From contig CAYOJW010000002.1 in assembly GCA_964404445.1 (NCBI GenBank), positions 496,001-560,000 on the forward strand: a stretch of DNA of 64,000 nucleotides, written 5' to 3'. The stretch's first letter is position 1; every line of letters begins with the position of its first letter. Below are positions 43,387 to 52,435 of the stretch, piece after piece. Source of the DNA: UBA2336 sp964404445. Its GTDB lineage: Bacteria > Bacteroidota > Bacteroidia > Cytophagales > Cyclobacteriaceae. The position numbers and the translations under genes were made by a program. The notes below the pieces were generated by a model. It was not told the DNA's origin. It worked only from the letters and a program-made list of their open reading frames with translations, and did no database searches.

Positions 43387-46300
43387 TAAAATAATCCCAG
43401 TTGATCTTTATGTTGTTTTTTCGGTTTTGTACCAGCGACCAAAGCATCAACCACTTCACGATCGTTCAGATACAAAACGTATCCTTCTACTTCGGTAAAA
43501 TTCATTTGTCGTAAAATCGTTACATAATCTTTTACCTGTTGCAGATCGGTTTTGTTGTGGTCACCGGTTTTAAAATCGACCACAACGGCTTTGTTTCCGT
43601 TGATCATTAACCTGTCGATACGGCTGTCCTGACCAACTCCGGGCACAACAATGGGTACTTCGGTGCGTACTGTCCATTTTTTTGAAAACCAATCGGCAAT
43701 ACGCATATCGGTTAGCAAATCGGTTAGCTGTTCCAGCAACGGCTGTTGTTCCTCTTCGGTGATCAGACCTTCGTACAAAATCTTTTTTAATGTCTCAGGA
43801 ATTTCATCGGCATAATGAATGCGTGATAACACCGCATGGATATGAATGCCATGCGCAATACGTTTCTGCTGTTCGGCATCGCTCATGTTTTTTGCCAACA
43901 CCTGATGTTTGATAACCAACTTATCGCGCCAACGCGATACCGGATAGACACGCAAGGCAGCCGGGGCAACACGCTTTTCCTTTTCGCTTTTTACAGCGGT
44001 AAGTTCACCTGTTTGCCATTGTTGCGTTTGTTCGTTCCAGTTGGTTGCTAAGGTTGTTTCTTGTGTAACACATTCGTACAACAGTTTGGAAGCCGATTCA
44101 CCTTTTTGATTTTTATTTTTCGGATGAGGTGCTGTTATAAACAATGCGTGTTCGGCACGGGTAAAAGCCACGTACAATAAATTCAGGTTGTCGAGGTATG
44201 TGCGCACAAACTCATCGCGGTAAGCCGGGGCAAAGCACGTGTTTTCAAGTTTGGCAGAATATTTAACTGGCACATAACCAGCATCGGCAAAAGGCGGCTG
44301 ATCGGTTTTTACCCACAACAACGGTGCGTTAAACGAATCGTGATCCATATTCCATGAACAAAACGGAATGAGTACATATTTAAACTGCAAACCTTTCGAT
44401 TTGTGCATGGTAACAATTTGCGCAGCATTAACTTCGCCCGATACCTGCAACGATTTTTTATCTTTGTTGTCTTCCCACCATTCTAAAAACGCGCCCACAT
44501 CGTTACGCTCACGACTGTAAAACTCCAGCACCAATCCCTGAAACGCCTGCACATACTCTAACTCACCAGCCACTTCGCCCAGGTAAAAAATATCGATCAG
44601 GGTTTCGGTAAGTTCAAACAGGGGCAATCGCTTTAACGCAGTTTTCTGTTTTACAAAATTATCGGGTAAGGTGTGTTCAAAAACTTTTTGATCGCCAACG
44701 GTAAATACATCGGTGAGCCCGCGTTCGGGTGTATGGATGCGTGCATACTCGTACGCCAACTGCGCCCGGGCAATACCATCATCGGGCATTTGTAAATACC
44801 GCAACGCAGCCAACAATAGGTTTATCGTAGCGGCTCCGTCTAACCGCAACGACTCGTTAGAAATAACATCGTACCGGCAACCGGGCTTGGCTTCGGGCGA
44901 GTTTTTATAGTTTAACAAATGTGCTGCAATCTGTTGCCCTTCTGAATTTTTTCGTACAAGGATGGCCACATCGTTAAGCCGTACACCTGTTGCCTGCAAT
45001 GTTTCAAGCTGTTTCGGTATTTGTTGCAAGGCTGTTTGTTTCCAGTTATCGGTTGCGTTCTCTTCTTCACGGATAAATTGCACCGAAACAAAACCTGTAT
45101 GCTTTTTAAAATCGTTTTGCGCTACATCGGTAAACGTGGCTTCGGCTAACATACCACCGGTAATGTTGCGCACAAGCGTGGACGCATACCGGAATACGGT
45201 ATTGTTAAACTGAATGATGGACGCACCACTGCGATAATTCGTACCGAGTTCGATAACCTCAACCCTGCTTTTACCGATTTGTTGTTCGACCTGTTGCTGT
45301 AATAAATTAAGATCGCCTCCGCGCCAGCGATAAATGGCTTGCTTGACATCGCCCACCACCATGCTGCGGTTGCCCTGATCAAGACTGTTGGTTAACAGTG
45401 GCAGAAAATTTTTCCACTGAAACCCGGATGTGTCCTGAAATTCATCGATCAGGTAGTTTTTGTAAAACGACCCTACCTTCTCGTAAATAAACGGAGTATC
45501 GCTGCCGGCAATAACCCCGTTTAAAAATTTAGAGGCATCGGCTAACAACATTACATTGTTGCGTTCTTTATATTCTTTCAGCTTCCGCGATATGTCGGCT
45601 ATCAGGCCGAACACATACATATTTTTAAGCACTAATTCGGCACTTAAAGCTGTGGTATAATGCTTCTCGTACGCATCCAACAGTTGGTGAATAATCGGAA
45701 CAAGTTTCTCTGCGGCTGTACGGATGATCTCATCTGCCCTATTTGTATTTTTACTTGGCCATTTTTCGGGTTTGGTGAAGCCTTCTTTTATGCGGTCGGA
45801 CGGAGGGTTAAAGCCCGACAGGTTTTTTTCTTCGGCAAAGGTTTTAAAAAAATTAAACAAGCCTGATTTTTCGCCATACCATAGTTCGGAATACGCCCAG
45901 CCTTTATCGTGAATTATCTGTAACGCTTCGGCAGCCGGTTTAGAAACCCGGTTGATAAACGAAGCCTTTACCTGATGCAGCTTTACTTTTAATTCTTTAA
46001 AGAACTGATGATCGTTTGTATCACTTAAAATATCGTCCTCAATGGCTTTAAACTCTTCACGGAAAATCTGCTGGGCAAATTCACGCAAGCTGCCACGTAC
46101 ATCCCAAGCCTGTTCGTTTTCGAGGTTGTCGTTCGTGAACTCTACTACCCACTCGGTTAGTTCTTTGTTTGAGCCTAACTCATCCACGAGGTCGTTAATC
46201 ACTTCTTCCAACACGGCATCGTGATTAACCTCTAACCGGTAATCGCCCATCAAACCCGATTCGCGTGTAAACGACCGGATAACTTTCTGAAAAAACGCAT

Positions 46301-46673
46301 CGATGGTGCTGATGGCAAACTGACTGTACCGGTGCAAAATCTGTCGTTGCACATCGGTGCTGCGTTCGATAAATGCATTGTCGTCTAATTTTAGCTCGGC
46401 TTTTAATTCACCGGCCAGTTCGTTCGGCCTTCCGTTTGCGAAATCATCGAGGTACGCCAGAATGCGGTCTTTCATCTCCTGCGTACTTTTATTGGTGAAG
46501 GTTACCGCTAAAATATGCGTGAAATAATGCCCTTTATGCTGCAAGGCCAGCTTGAGGTATTCTTTTGCCAGCGTGCGGGTTTTGCCCGAACCGGCCGATG
46601 AGCGGTATATGGAAAACGTTTTTGCCAACCGTTTGCGGTGTTTTAATGCAAGTATATCCAACCCAAGCGACAA
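43386..46673 (-). CDS. addA: AddA-like UvrD-family helicase-nuclease
   Basis: A 1095-residue superfamily I helicase. Walker A is SSAGSGKTRTLAKEYL, motif II LIDEFQDTSGFQW, motif III GDVKQAIYRWRGG, motif VI VAFTRAEHALFI, and the C-terminal nuclease has DSRIDRLMINGNKAVVVDFKTGD. The protein unwinds and trims DNA ends, loading RecA in the AddAB pathway. The start is a TTG at 46673: an in-frame TGA lies just upstream, and no ATG is near. It is divergent from the patatin gene. Confidence 0.9.
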   Translation of the reverse strand: MSLGLDILALKHRKRLAKTFSIYRSSAGSGKTRTLAKEYLKLALQHKGHYFTHILAVTFTNKSTQEMKDRILAYLDDFANGRPNELAGELKAELKLDDNAFIERSTDVQRQILHRYSQFAISTIDAFFQKVIRSFTRESGLMGDYRLEVNHDAVLEEVINDLVDELGSNKELTEWVVEFTNDNLENEQAWDVRGSLREFAQQIFREEFKAIEDDILSDTNDHQFFKELKVKLHQVKASFINRVSKPAAEALQIIHDKGWAYSELWYGEKSGLFNFFKTFAEEKNLSGFNPPSDRIKEGFTKPEKWPSKNTNRADEIIRTAAEKLVPIIHQLLDAYEKHYTTALSAELVLKNMYVFGLIADISRKLKEYKERNNVMLLADASKFLNGVIAGSDTPFIYEKVGSFYKNYLIDEFQDTSGFQWKNFLPLLTNSLDQGNRSMVVGDVKQAIYRWRGGDLNLLQQQVEQQIGKSRVEVIELGTNYRSGASIIQFNNTVFRYASTLVRNITGGMLAEATFTDVAQNDFKKHTGFVSVQFIREEENATDNWKQTALQQIPKQLETLQATGVRLNDVAILVRKNSEGQQIAAHLLNYKNSPEAKPGCRYDVISNESLRLDGAATINLLLAALRYLQMPDDGIARAQLAYEYARIHTPERGLTDVFTVGDQKVFEHTLPDNFVKQKTALKRLPLFELTETLIDIFYLGEVAGELEYVQAFQGLVLEFYSRERNDVGAFLEWWEDNKDKKSLQVSGEVNAAQIVTMHKSKGLQFKYVLIPFCSWNMDHDSFNAPLLWVKTDQPPFADAGYVPVKYSAKLENTCFAPAYRDEFVRTYLDNLNLLYVAFTRAEHALFITAPHPKNKNQKGESASKLLYECVTQETTLATNWNEQTQQWQTGELTAVKSEKEKRVAPAALRVYPVSRWRDKLVIKHQVLAKNMSDAEQQKRIAHGIHIHAVLSRIHYADEIPETLKKILYEGLITEEEQQPLLEQLTDLLTDMRIADWFSKKWTVRTEVPIVVPGVGQDSRIDRLMINGNKAVVVDFKTGDHNKTDLQQVKDYVTILRQMNFTEVEGYVLYLNDREVVDALVAGTKPKKQHKDQLGLF

Positions 46674-46737
46674 ATGCTGTCACCGGAGCATTTGTTTTTT
46701 GAACGTAAATTTTACCTAAATTGACAACATACTGTTT

Positions 46738-49020
46738 ATGGTACAAAGGCTTACGGATTTTTTTACCGCGTTTCGCTACTCTTTTCCGGTGCAACTGCTG
46801 TTGAATAACCTGAGGCGCAACCATGTTATGATGTTGTGCTGGGTGATTTTATTTGCCATGATTACCGGTTCGTTTGGCAAATACCTGGGCATTCCGTACC
46901 TGTTTCTCGATCCTGAATATTTAAACAAAGTAAACTTTACCAGCTTTTTACTGTTAGGCATTACTACGGCAGGATTTGTTACGGCATTTCAAATTACCAG
47001 CTATATTATAGACGGCCATCGTTTTTCGTTTGTGGGTGCTTTGCCCAAACCCTTTACCAAATTTACGCTTAACAACAGCGTTATTCCGATTGTATTCATA
47101 ACAACGTATATCCTGCAAATTATCCGGTTCCAGCTTAATAACGAATACGCTTCGCCCGCTACCATTGTATGGAACATTGCTGGCCTTGCGGCCGGATTTA
47201 TAGTGATGTCGGCAATTTTTTTCACGTACTTCTGGCTCACCAATAAAGATATTTTCAAGTATGTGGTGTGCCGTATTGATGAGAAACTAAAAGAGAAAGT
47301 ACAGGTAACGCGCGCAAGCGCTATGAAAAAACTCGACATCGCCCGAAAAAAACAGGTTCGGGTTGATAACTACATCGACATCCGTGGCGTGCGAACGGTG
47401 CAAGACGAAAGTAATTTTTACGATCGTGCCGAAGTATTAAAAGTGTTTGACCAGAATCACTTCAACTTAGTGATTATTGAGCTATTCATTTTCGCGCTGA
47501 TTTTAGTGCTGGGTATCTTTAAAGACTACCCGGTTTTTCAGCTTCCGGCCGCAGCCAGCTTCATGATTTTCCTCACCATTTTTGTAATGCTTTCGGGTGC
47601 CTTCTCGTATTGGTTTGGCGGTTGGTCGGCTACGGCAGCGCTGGTTATTTTCTTAGTGTTAAACTCATTGGTCGGTAAGGATTTCTTCTCTAAAAAATAT
47701 GAAGCCTTTGGCCTGAACTACCAAACTACACCTGCGCCCTACACGGTGAGCGACCTCAAAAAACTGAATACCGATTCCATCATTTCGCGTGATAAAGACA
47801 GCACATTAGTAATGCTGAAAAACTGGCGCGCCAAATTCCCGGAAACACAAAAACCCAAAATGGTTTTTTTATGCGTAAGCGGGGGCGGCAAGCGTGCCGC
47901 ATTGTGGACATTAAATGCACTGCAAACAGCCGACAGCCTTACCCACGGCAAGCTGATGGATCAGAGTATTCTTATTACAGGTGCATCGGGCGGGTTGATT
48001 GGCGCCAGCTATTACCGTGAGCTTAAACTGCGCGAGAAACAAGGCGAAGTAACCCAACCTTTTGCAAAGAGCCATCGTGATAAAATTTCGACCGATAACC
48101 TTAACCCGCTTATTTTTAGTTTACTCGCCAACGATTTGTTTGTCGGCTTTACCAAGTTTGAGTATGCGGGCAAACAATACCTGCGCGACCGGGGCTATAC
48201 GTTCGAGCAACAACTCAACCATATCACCGAAGGATTAATGGACAAACCCGTTATCGCATACCGCGCACCCGAACGAAATGCGCTCATCCCGATGATCATT
48301 CTCACCCCTACTGTTGTAAACGATGGCCGCAAACTCTACATCGCAGCAACTCCGGTTTCGTTTATGAATAACGATGTGCTGAGTTTTCCCAACTATACTT
48401 CCACAAAACTAAGCGGTATCGATTTCCAGACATTATTAAAAAACCAGGATGCCGCAGACATCCGGTTTTTATCGGCCTTGCGGATGAGTGCCACGTTTCC
48501 ATACATTACACCAAACACCACATTACCGACCAATCCTCCGGTACAAATTATGGATGCGGGCATTTCTGATAATTTTGGTCTGTCGGATGCCGTACGATTT
48601 ATTTATGCTTTTAATGACTGGATTGCTGAAAACACTTCGGGCGTTGTACTGATCTCGATACGTGATTCGCCCAAGTTAGGAACCGTGAACGCGAAAGACG
48701 GGCAAACGATTATCGACAGTTTTACGCAACCTATCAGCACGGTATATAATAATTTTGAAAATTTCCAGGACATCAACAGTGATTTGTTGATCGGTATGAT
48801 GGACTCATGGTTTAAAGCCCCTGTTGACCGTATTGATTTGCAATACACGGTAGAAAGCTACGCTCCTATTTTACAGGAAATGGACAGTCTGCGCCAGAAC
48901 AATGCCCGCGCTTCGTTAAGCTGGCGCCTGACCACCCGCGAAAAACAGGCCGTAACCGATAATATTCACTCGCCCGAAAATGTATCGCAGTTGCTCAAAC
49001 TGAAGAAATTGCTTGAATAG
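46738..49020 (+). CDS. Membrane-anchored patatin-like phospholipase
   Basis: A 760-residue protein. The N-terminal third has about six membrane helices (e.g. MLCWVILFAMITGSFG, FLLLGITTAGFVTAFQ, NLVIIELFIFALILVLGIF). The C-terminal patatin domain shows VSGGGKRAALW for the oxyanion hole, GASGGLIG with nucleophilic Ser and DAGISDNFGL with the catalytic Asp. Patatins hydrolyse phospholipids or acylglycerols; a membrane-fused version suggests lipid remodelling of its own membrane (inference). The AddA-like gene is divergent from it. Confidence 0.87.
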   Translation: MVQRLTDFFTAFRYSFPVQLLLNNLRRNHVMMLCWVILFAMITGSFGKYLGIPYLFLDPEYLNKVNFTSFLLLGITTAGFVTAFQITSYIIDGHRFSFVGALPKPFTKFTLNNSVIPIVFITTYILQIIRFQLNNEYASPATIVWNIAGLAAGFIVMSAIFFTYFWLTNKDIFKYVVCRIDEKLKEKVQVTRASAMKKLDIARKKQVRVDNYIDIRGVRTVQDESNFYDRAEVLKVFDQNHFNLVIIELFIFALILVLGIFKDYPVFQLPAAASFMIFLTIFVMLSGAFSYWFGGWSATAALVIFLVLNSLVGKDFFSKKYEAFGLNYQTTPAPYTVSDLKKLNTDSIISRDKDSTLVMLKNWRAKFPETQKPKMVFLCVSGGGKRAALWTLNALQTADSLTHGKLMDQSILITGASGGLIGASYYRELKLREKQGEVTQPFAKSHRDKISTDNLNPLIFSLLANDLFVGFTKFEYAGKQYLRDRGYTFEQQLNHITEGLMDKPVIAYRAPERNALIPMIILTPTVVNDGRKLYIAATPVSFMNNDVLSFPNYTSTKLSGIDFQTLLKNQDAADIRFLSALRMSATFPYITPNTTLPTNPPVQIMDAGISDNFGLSDAVRFIYAFNDWIAENTSGVVLISIRDSPKLGTVNAKDGQTIIDSFTQPISTVYNNFENFQDINSDLLIGMMDSWFKAPVDRIDLQYTVESYAPILQEMDSLRQNNARASLSWRLTTREKQAVTDNIHSPENVSQLLKLKKLLE

Positions 49021-49039
49021 TTAGGACTTAGGGGTTAGA
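49020..49039. repeat. GTTAGGACTTAGG-type short repeat, copy B
   Basis: GTTAGGACTTAGG followed by GGTTAG; copy A is at 34901-34920. Directly after the patatin stop. More short TTAG-rich units follow. Confidence 0.6.
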
Positions 49040-49118
49040 TGTTAGGGCTTGGGACTATGAGTTAGTCTTGCTTTCAATACAATCTGCGCAATCAGTGTAA
49101 TCCGTAAAATCTGCGTTC

Positions 49119-49186
49119 AAAAAAGGAGGTTTGCTCCCCAACGTTTCCGTCAGGGGCAAACACGCTATGGCAAATCGCGCTCCTTT
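49119..49186 (-). terminator. Long hairpin terminator after the small minus-strand genes
   Basis: Minus strand: AAAGGAG/CTCCTTT as outer stem, GTTTGCCCC/GGGGaGCAAAC as inner stem with one bulge, then TTTTTT. The base of the stem overlaps the stop region of the 85-residue gene. It may also stop transcription from the patatin gene. Confidence 0.6.
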
Positions 49187-49442
49187 AAATATTCGCCAAC
49201 AACTTGATTACACGCGCGCAGGCTTCGTATTGTTCGCGTGCCTCGAAGTTGCCCAACATACCCTGTAAGGCCGACTCGTAAAACTCGGGCAATATATAGT
49301 GCATAGGCGCCACGTAAATACGCGCGGCAGGCCGACCATTGTAATGTTGCTCGATAAGCGTGAGCAGTTGCAGTTCGGTTAAAACTCTTTGTGCCGGATA
49401 GTTTGATGTTTTAACAACCGGTTGTTTTTGCAGGGTAGCCAT
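49185..49442 (-). CDS. Small protein of unknown function (85 residues)
   Basis: From ATG 49442 the protein is 85 residues, with a basic, Gln-rich start (MATLQKQPVVKTSNYPAQR), then helical ELQLLTLIEQHYNGRPAARI and a conserved-looking YVAPMHYILPEFYESALQGML. I do not recognise it. Two codons further upstream a TTG opens the same frame. The gene overlaps the 3' end of a second small minus-strand ORF by 32 bases in another frame. It faces a WYL regulator across a palindrome and so may be its target. Confidence 0.55.
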   Translation of the reverse strand: MATLQKQPVVKTSNYPAQRVLTELQLLTLIEQHYNGRPAARIYVAPMHYILPEFYESALQGMLGNFEAREQYEACARVIKLLANI

Positions 49443-49560
49443 ATCCAAAATTGTTTATAATTTGTTTGTAAAACTTTTCAATCAGTTCGGGGTTTCGCAC
49501 TTCGCGTTGCGGGCGTGGCGCTGTTGTTTCCCGTATTTCGGTTCGTTTTGTGTTTTTCAT
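49411..49560 (-). CDS. Small protein of unknown function (49 residues), overlapping the next gene
   Basis: Translating the minus strand from ATG 49560 gives 49 residues with TAA at 49411: basic and Arg/Pro-rich start (MKNTKRTEIRETTAPRPQRE), then a helical PELIEKFYKQIINN. Its last 32 bases overlap the start of the 85-residue gene in another frame, an arrangement consistent with translational coupling or, less likely, a frameshifted single gene. No homology recognised. Divergent from the WYL regulator. Confidence 0.5.
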   Translation of the reverse strand: MKNTKRTEIRETTAPRPQREVRNPELIEKFYKQIINNFGYGYPAKTTGC

Positions 49561-49582
49561 AATGCTAAAGTATCAGTCGATT

Positions 49583-49612
49583 TTGACAGCTTGTGTCAGT
49601 TTCATACCTTGG
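49583..49612 (+). promoter_or_regulatory. Promoter and palindromic operator of the WYL regulator gene
   Basis: TTG (49583-49585), 19 bases, then TACCTTGG (49605-49612) fit -33/-7. The palindrome TGACA-gcttg-TGTCA (49584-49598) overlaps the -33 element and spacer, a natural repressor site. Transcription start would be near 49617, so the regulator may be translated from a nearly leaderless mRNA. Confidence 0.55.
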
Positions 49613-49616
49613 CGGA

Positions 49617-50516
49617 ATGATTCCACAAGCCAAGATTTTACGTGTATTTCAACTGATCGGTCTGTTAAAAGGCGGAGGCCGCACCGTTGATCAGTTAGCG
49701 CAACAGTTAGATGCCACTTCGCGTACGGTATATCGTTACTTTAAATTGTTAGAGGAAATCGGGTTTATCATCGATCAGGACTTTCACGGGCGGTATTTCA
49801 TCCATCAGGAAGAAGGTGAAAACCCCGAAGACCGCTTTACGCTGGAGGAAGTGAGCATTTTGCGCCAGCTCATCCAAACCGGAGCCGATAAACACCCATT
49901 GCGGGGCGCGCTGTTAAAGAAACTGGCGTTTCACTCAGAAGCCAAAGAGCTGCCCGAACAGTTTTTAAAACTGCGCGTGGCAAAAATGTTCCGTTCGATC
50001 AGCGAAGCCATCGAAGAAAAAAAACAGGTTATCCTTAAAAATTATCACTCGGCCAACAGTCAGGAAATTACCGACCGGCTTATTGAACCGTTTCAGTTTG
50101 GCGAAGGCTTTCAGTCGGTTCAGGCATTAGACACAAAAGATAAGCAATGCAAATACTTCAAGCTCGAACGCATTGGCGAAGTGGTAATGCTCGACAAGCC
50201 TTATAAATTTCAAAAGCTGCACGAAAAATCTTCAACCGATATGTTCGGCATCAGCGGCAAAAAAGAAACCTGGGTCACGCTTACGCTGAGCTTACGGGCG
50301 TATGTATTGTTGCGCGAAGAATTTCCGTTGGCACTCCCCTACCTCGAAAAAAACGAAACGGAAACCGAACGCAGCTATACGTTTAACGGCCCCGTTTTAA
50401 ACTTCAAAGGTGTAGGGCGTTTTGTAATGGGCCTGGCCGATGAGATTACCATTGTAAACCCGGCCGAGTTTAAAACGTATGTGAAAGAGAAACTAAAGCA
50501 ACAGCGGTTGATATAA
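49617..50516 (+). CDS. WYL-domain transcriptional regulator
   Basis: A 299-residue DeoR/YafY-type regulator from ATG 49617. The N-terminal winged helix-turn-helix is PQAKILRVFQLIGLLKGGGRTVDQLAQQL DATSRTVYRYFKLLEE-like (recognition helix in DATSRTVYRYFK); the middle and C-terminal WYL domain is less regular (KNYHSANSQEITDRLIEPFQF). The longest frame begins at GTG 49593, inside the palindrome, which is less likely. WYL proteins sense nucleic acids or ligands, often near defence loci. It faces two small genes and may control both. Confidence 0.87.
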   Translation: MIPQAKILRVFQLIGLLKGGGRTVDQLAQQLDATSRTVYRYFKLLEEIGFIIDQDFHGRYFIHQEEGENPEDRFTLEEVSILRQLIQTGADKHPLRGALLKKLAFHSEAKELPEQFLKLRVAKMFRSISEAIEEKKQVILKNYHSANSQEITDRLIEPFQFGEGFQSVQALDTKDKQCKYFKLERIGEVVMLDKPYKFQKLHEKSSTDMFGISGKKETWVTLTLSLRAYVLLREEFPLALPYLEKNETETERSYTFNGPVLNFKGVGRFVMGLADEITIVNPAEFKTYVKEKLKQQRLI

Positions 50517-50535
50517 CCTCACCTTTACGTCACTA

Positions 50536-51027
50536 TTAAAACCTGTACCCAAAACTAACACCACCTGACACTATAAAGCGCCCTTCATCAGCATCATCAA
50601 TTGCTTTAAGGTTGTATAAGGGGGTTAAGCCTATTCTAAAAAGAAATTTTCCTTCGGGTTTATGGTAACGATACCCCATAAAAGCCGTCAAAAAAACAAT
50701 GTTTTCCCTTCTTTTGTAAGGACTGTTACCTTCGCTCGTAATCCCGTTTATGTATGTAACGCCTCCATCTACTTCAAAATGATGCTTACTTTCCCCGAAA
50801 TATTTACCAATCATGATTACACCGACTGGAATACCCGATTCACCGTCATGGGTATAGCTTACCCCAATCCTCCCTAAGAATTTATCAAATACTTCACGCT
50901 CATAATTTATGGAATAAGTGCCTCCATTACCAAGTAACTCACCAAATACACTGTTCTTGGGCAACTCCTGTGCAACTGAACACAAACTAACTAAGAGAAA
51001 AGCAATACCAGAAAATACTTGTTTCAT
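50536..51027 (-). CDS. Small outer-membrane beta-barrel protein
   Basis: A 163-residue exported protein: signal peptide MKQVFSGIAFLLVSLCSVAQ, then alternating strands (GTYSINYEREVFDKFLGRIGVSYTHD, HHFEVDGGVTYING, VFLTAFMGYRYH, SGGVSFGYRF) and a terminal Phe, as in an 8-stranded barrel. The stop lies 19 bases from the convergent WYL gene. Precise function unknown. A lipoprotein gene lies upstream, separated by a terminator. Confidence 0.73.
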   Translation of the reverse strand: MKQVFSGIAFLLVSLCSVAQELPKNSVFGELLGNGGTYSINYEREVFDKFLGRIGVSYTHDGESGIPVGVIMIGKYFGESKHHFEVDGGVTYINGITSEGNSPYKRRENIVFLTAFMGYRYHKPEGKFLFRIGLTPLYNLKAIDDADEGRFIVSGGVSFGYRF

Positions 51028-51053
51028 AAAGAGGATTTAGGTTTTAAATCTAA

Positions 51054-51081
51054 TAAAAAAGGCTGCCTTTCAAGACAGCCT
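51054..51081 (-). terminator. Terminator after the acidic lipoprotein gene
   Basis: Minus strand AGGCTG and CAGCCT around a 10-base loop, followed by a T-rich tract, 25 bases after the stop at 51106. Confidence 0.75.
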
Positions 51082-51105
51082 CCGTTTAAAATCAGTTTTA
51101 TCCTC

Positions 51106-51840
51106 TTACCTTCTCCTGTTTCCTTTCAATTTTGAGAAAAAAGATTGAGTGTTTTCAACGGGTTTTGCAGCAGTTTTGGCTGCGGAATAGTTATAAAAAT
51201 ACCAAGCGTAATTTACACCTGAGGGTTTTTTACTTGTATTGGATGTAGTGTACACCGTTATGCCAGTTGAACTGTTGTAACTGTACGTGTAGGTGTCATA
51301 TATAACATTCCAGCCTTTTTTAAGTTTCACATCGAATTTATCTACATCAACCTCATCATCCTCTGTTACGCTAACCTCACCCTTAATCGTTACGCTCCTG
51401 TCGGCATACACCCATGAAGTATAATACTCACTGTCGTCATTTGACTTCTCTAAATAAAAATCACCAATATAATCATCATCTTCATCGTAGCCTTCAATAT
51501 ACTCAAGAAACGCTGTTTTGGCATTGGCATCACTAACGGAAATACTCGCTGGCATATCATCACCAAGTGATACTAAGTATTTATCGGCCAATGTTGTGGG
51601 AAGCGATAATGTAAAACCTTTGTTTTGGTAGTTAGCCTCGGCAATTACACCATAGCTCTCCGTGCTTTCCGACCACGAAATGCCTTTTACGGTAACAACT
51701 TGCGATAAGCTATTGCTTACATTGGAGGCTTTAATCTTAAAAGCGCCACCACCGTCATCATCATCGCTGCAAGAATAAAATACTGTTACTGTAAGCGCCA
51801 GGGCTAAAAACAGTCCGGCTTTTAAAAAATTACTTTTCAT
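51106..51840 (-). CDS. Acidic lipoprotein of unknown function
   Basis: A 244-residue lipoprotein: signal peptide MKSNFLKAGLFLALALTVTVFYSC ends with a lipobox-like YSC, followed at once by an Asp run (SDDDDGGG), the surface-export-type signal of many Bacteroidota lipoproteins. The body has repeated beta strands and a Ser/Tyr-rich C-terminal half (YTYSYNSSTGITVYTTSN). I recognise no enzyme motif. It is monocistronic with its own terminator. Probably an envelope or surface-exposed protein. Confidence 0.73.
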   Translation of the reverse strand: MKSNFLKAGLFLALALTVTVFYSCSDDDDGGGAFKIKASNVSNSLSQVVTVKGISWSESTESYGVIAEANYQNKGFTLSLPTTLADKYLVSLGDDMPASISVSDANAKTAFLEYIEGYDEDDDYIGDFYLEKSNDDSEYYTSWVYADRSVTIKGEVSVTEDDEVDVDKFDVKLKKGWNVIYDTYTYSYNSSTGITVYTTSNTSKKPSGVNYAWYFYNYSAAKTAAKPVENTQSFFSKLKGNRRR

Positions 51841-51980
51841 GTTATGAAATTAAAATATACCTCCACTTTTCGGCTTTCGGTTTCTCCGTTTTGTGTTGTG
51901 GCCAAGTTGCCTCCAACATTTGGCTATAAATCATTCCAAGCCATATAGGTAACCATTAAATTCCAAGATAAGATTAAAAT

Positions 51981-52316
51981 TTAACTCAACCATCCCCGTG
52001 CGGCCGCATTGCGCGAAAACCATACAAGGTATATACCAATCAACAATACCATCAGCGGCATAATCATGCCACCCGGGCCAAATACTTCAATGGAATTGCT
52101 GATAAAAAACGAGTAGATCATCTGAACGATAATTCCCAACAATGAAAGCGTAAGTACCGTTGTAGCCAGTTTTTTTCGGATCAACAACAGCACACATCCT
52201 AATGCGCCACCAATCACGGCAACGCCAAAAGCAACGGTAGCCCATACGGGAGTGGTTTCATATACAGCACGCTGATCGGCTGGTAATGCCTGAAGTATTT
52301 CGGGTGTCATGGCCAT
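51981..52316 (-). CDS. Small four-helix membrane protein
   Basis: A 111-residue protein with about four hydrophobic helices (WATVAFGVAVIGGALGCVLLL, VLTLSLLGIIVQMIYSFF, MIMPLMVLLIGIYLVWF). The cytoplasmic ends carry Arg/Lys (IRKKLATT, SRNAAARGWLS). It resembles small membrane proteins often annotated as hypothetical or sugar-transport-like; no motif allows a function. ATG at 52316 or 52310. The M28 peptidase gene is divergent from it. Confidence 0.68.
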   Translation of the reverse strand: MAMTPEILQALPADQRAVYETTPVWATVAFGVAVIGGALGCVLLLIRKKLATTVLTLSLLGIIVQMIYSFFISNSIEVFGPGGMIMPLMVLLIGIYLVWFSRNAAARGWLS

Positions 52317-52435
52317 TTGTGCTGCATCAGCAAAAAGGTTTTTACCATAGTGCGTGAGTTTTTTAACCGTATTGAGTACCTTTCAAATTCCGATAACGGT
52401 ATTACTAACCTAACGAAAAAACCATCGTATCATCT

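Noticed and set aside
49411..49442. Overlap as sign of a sequencing frameshift in one small gene
   Set aside because: Cannot be excluded, but both frames have ordinary start and stop codons, so two coupled genes are simpler.
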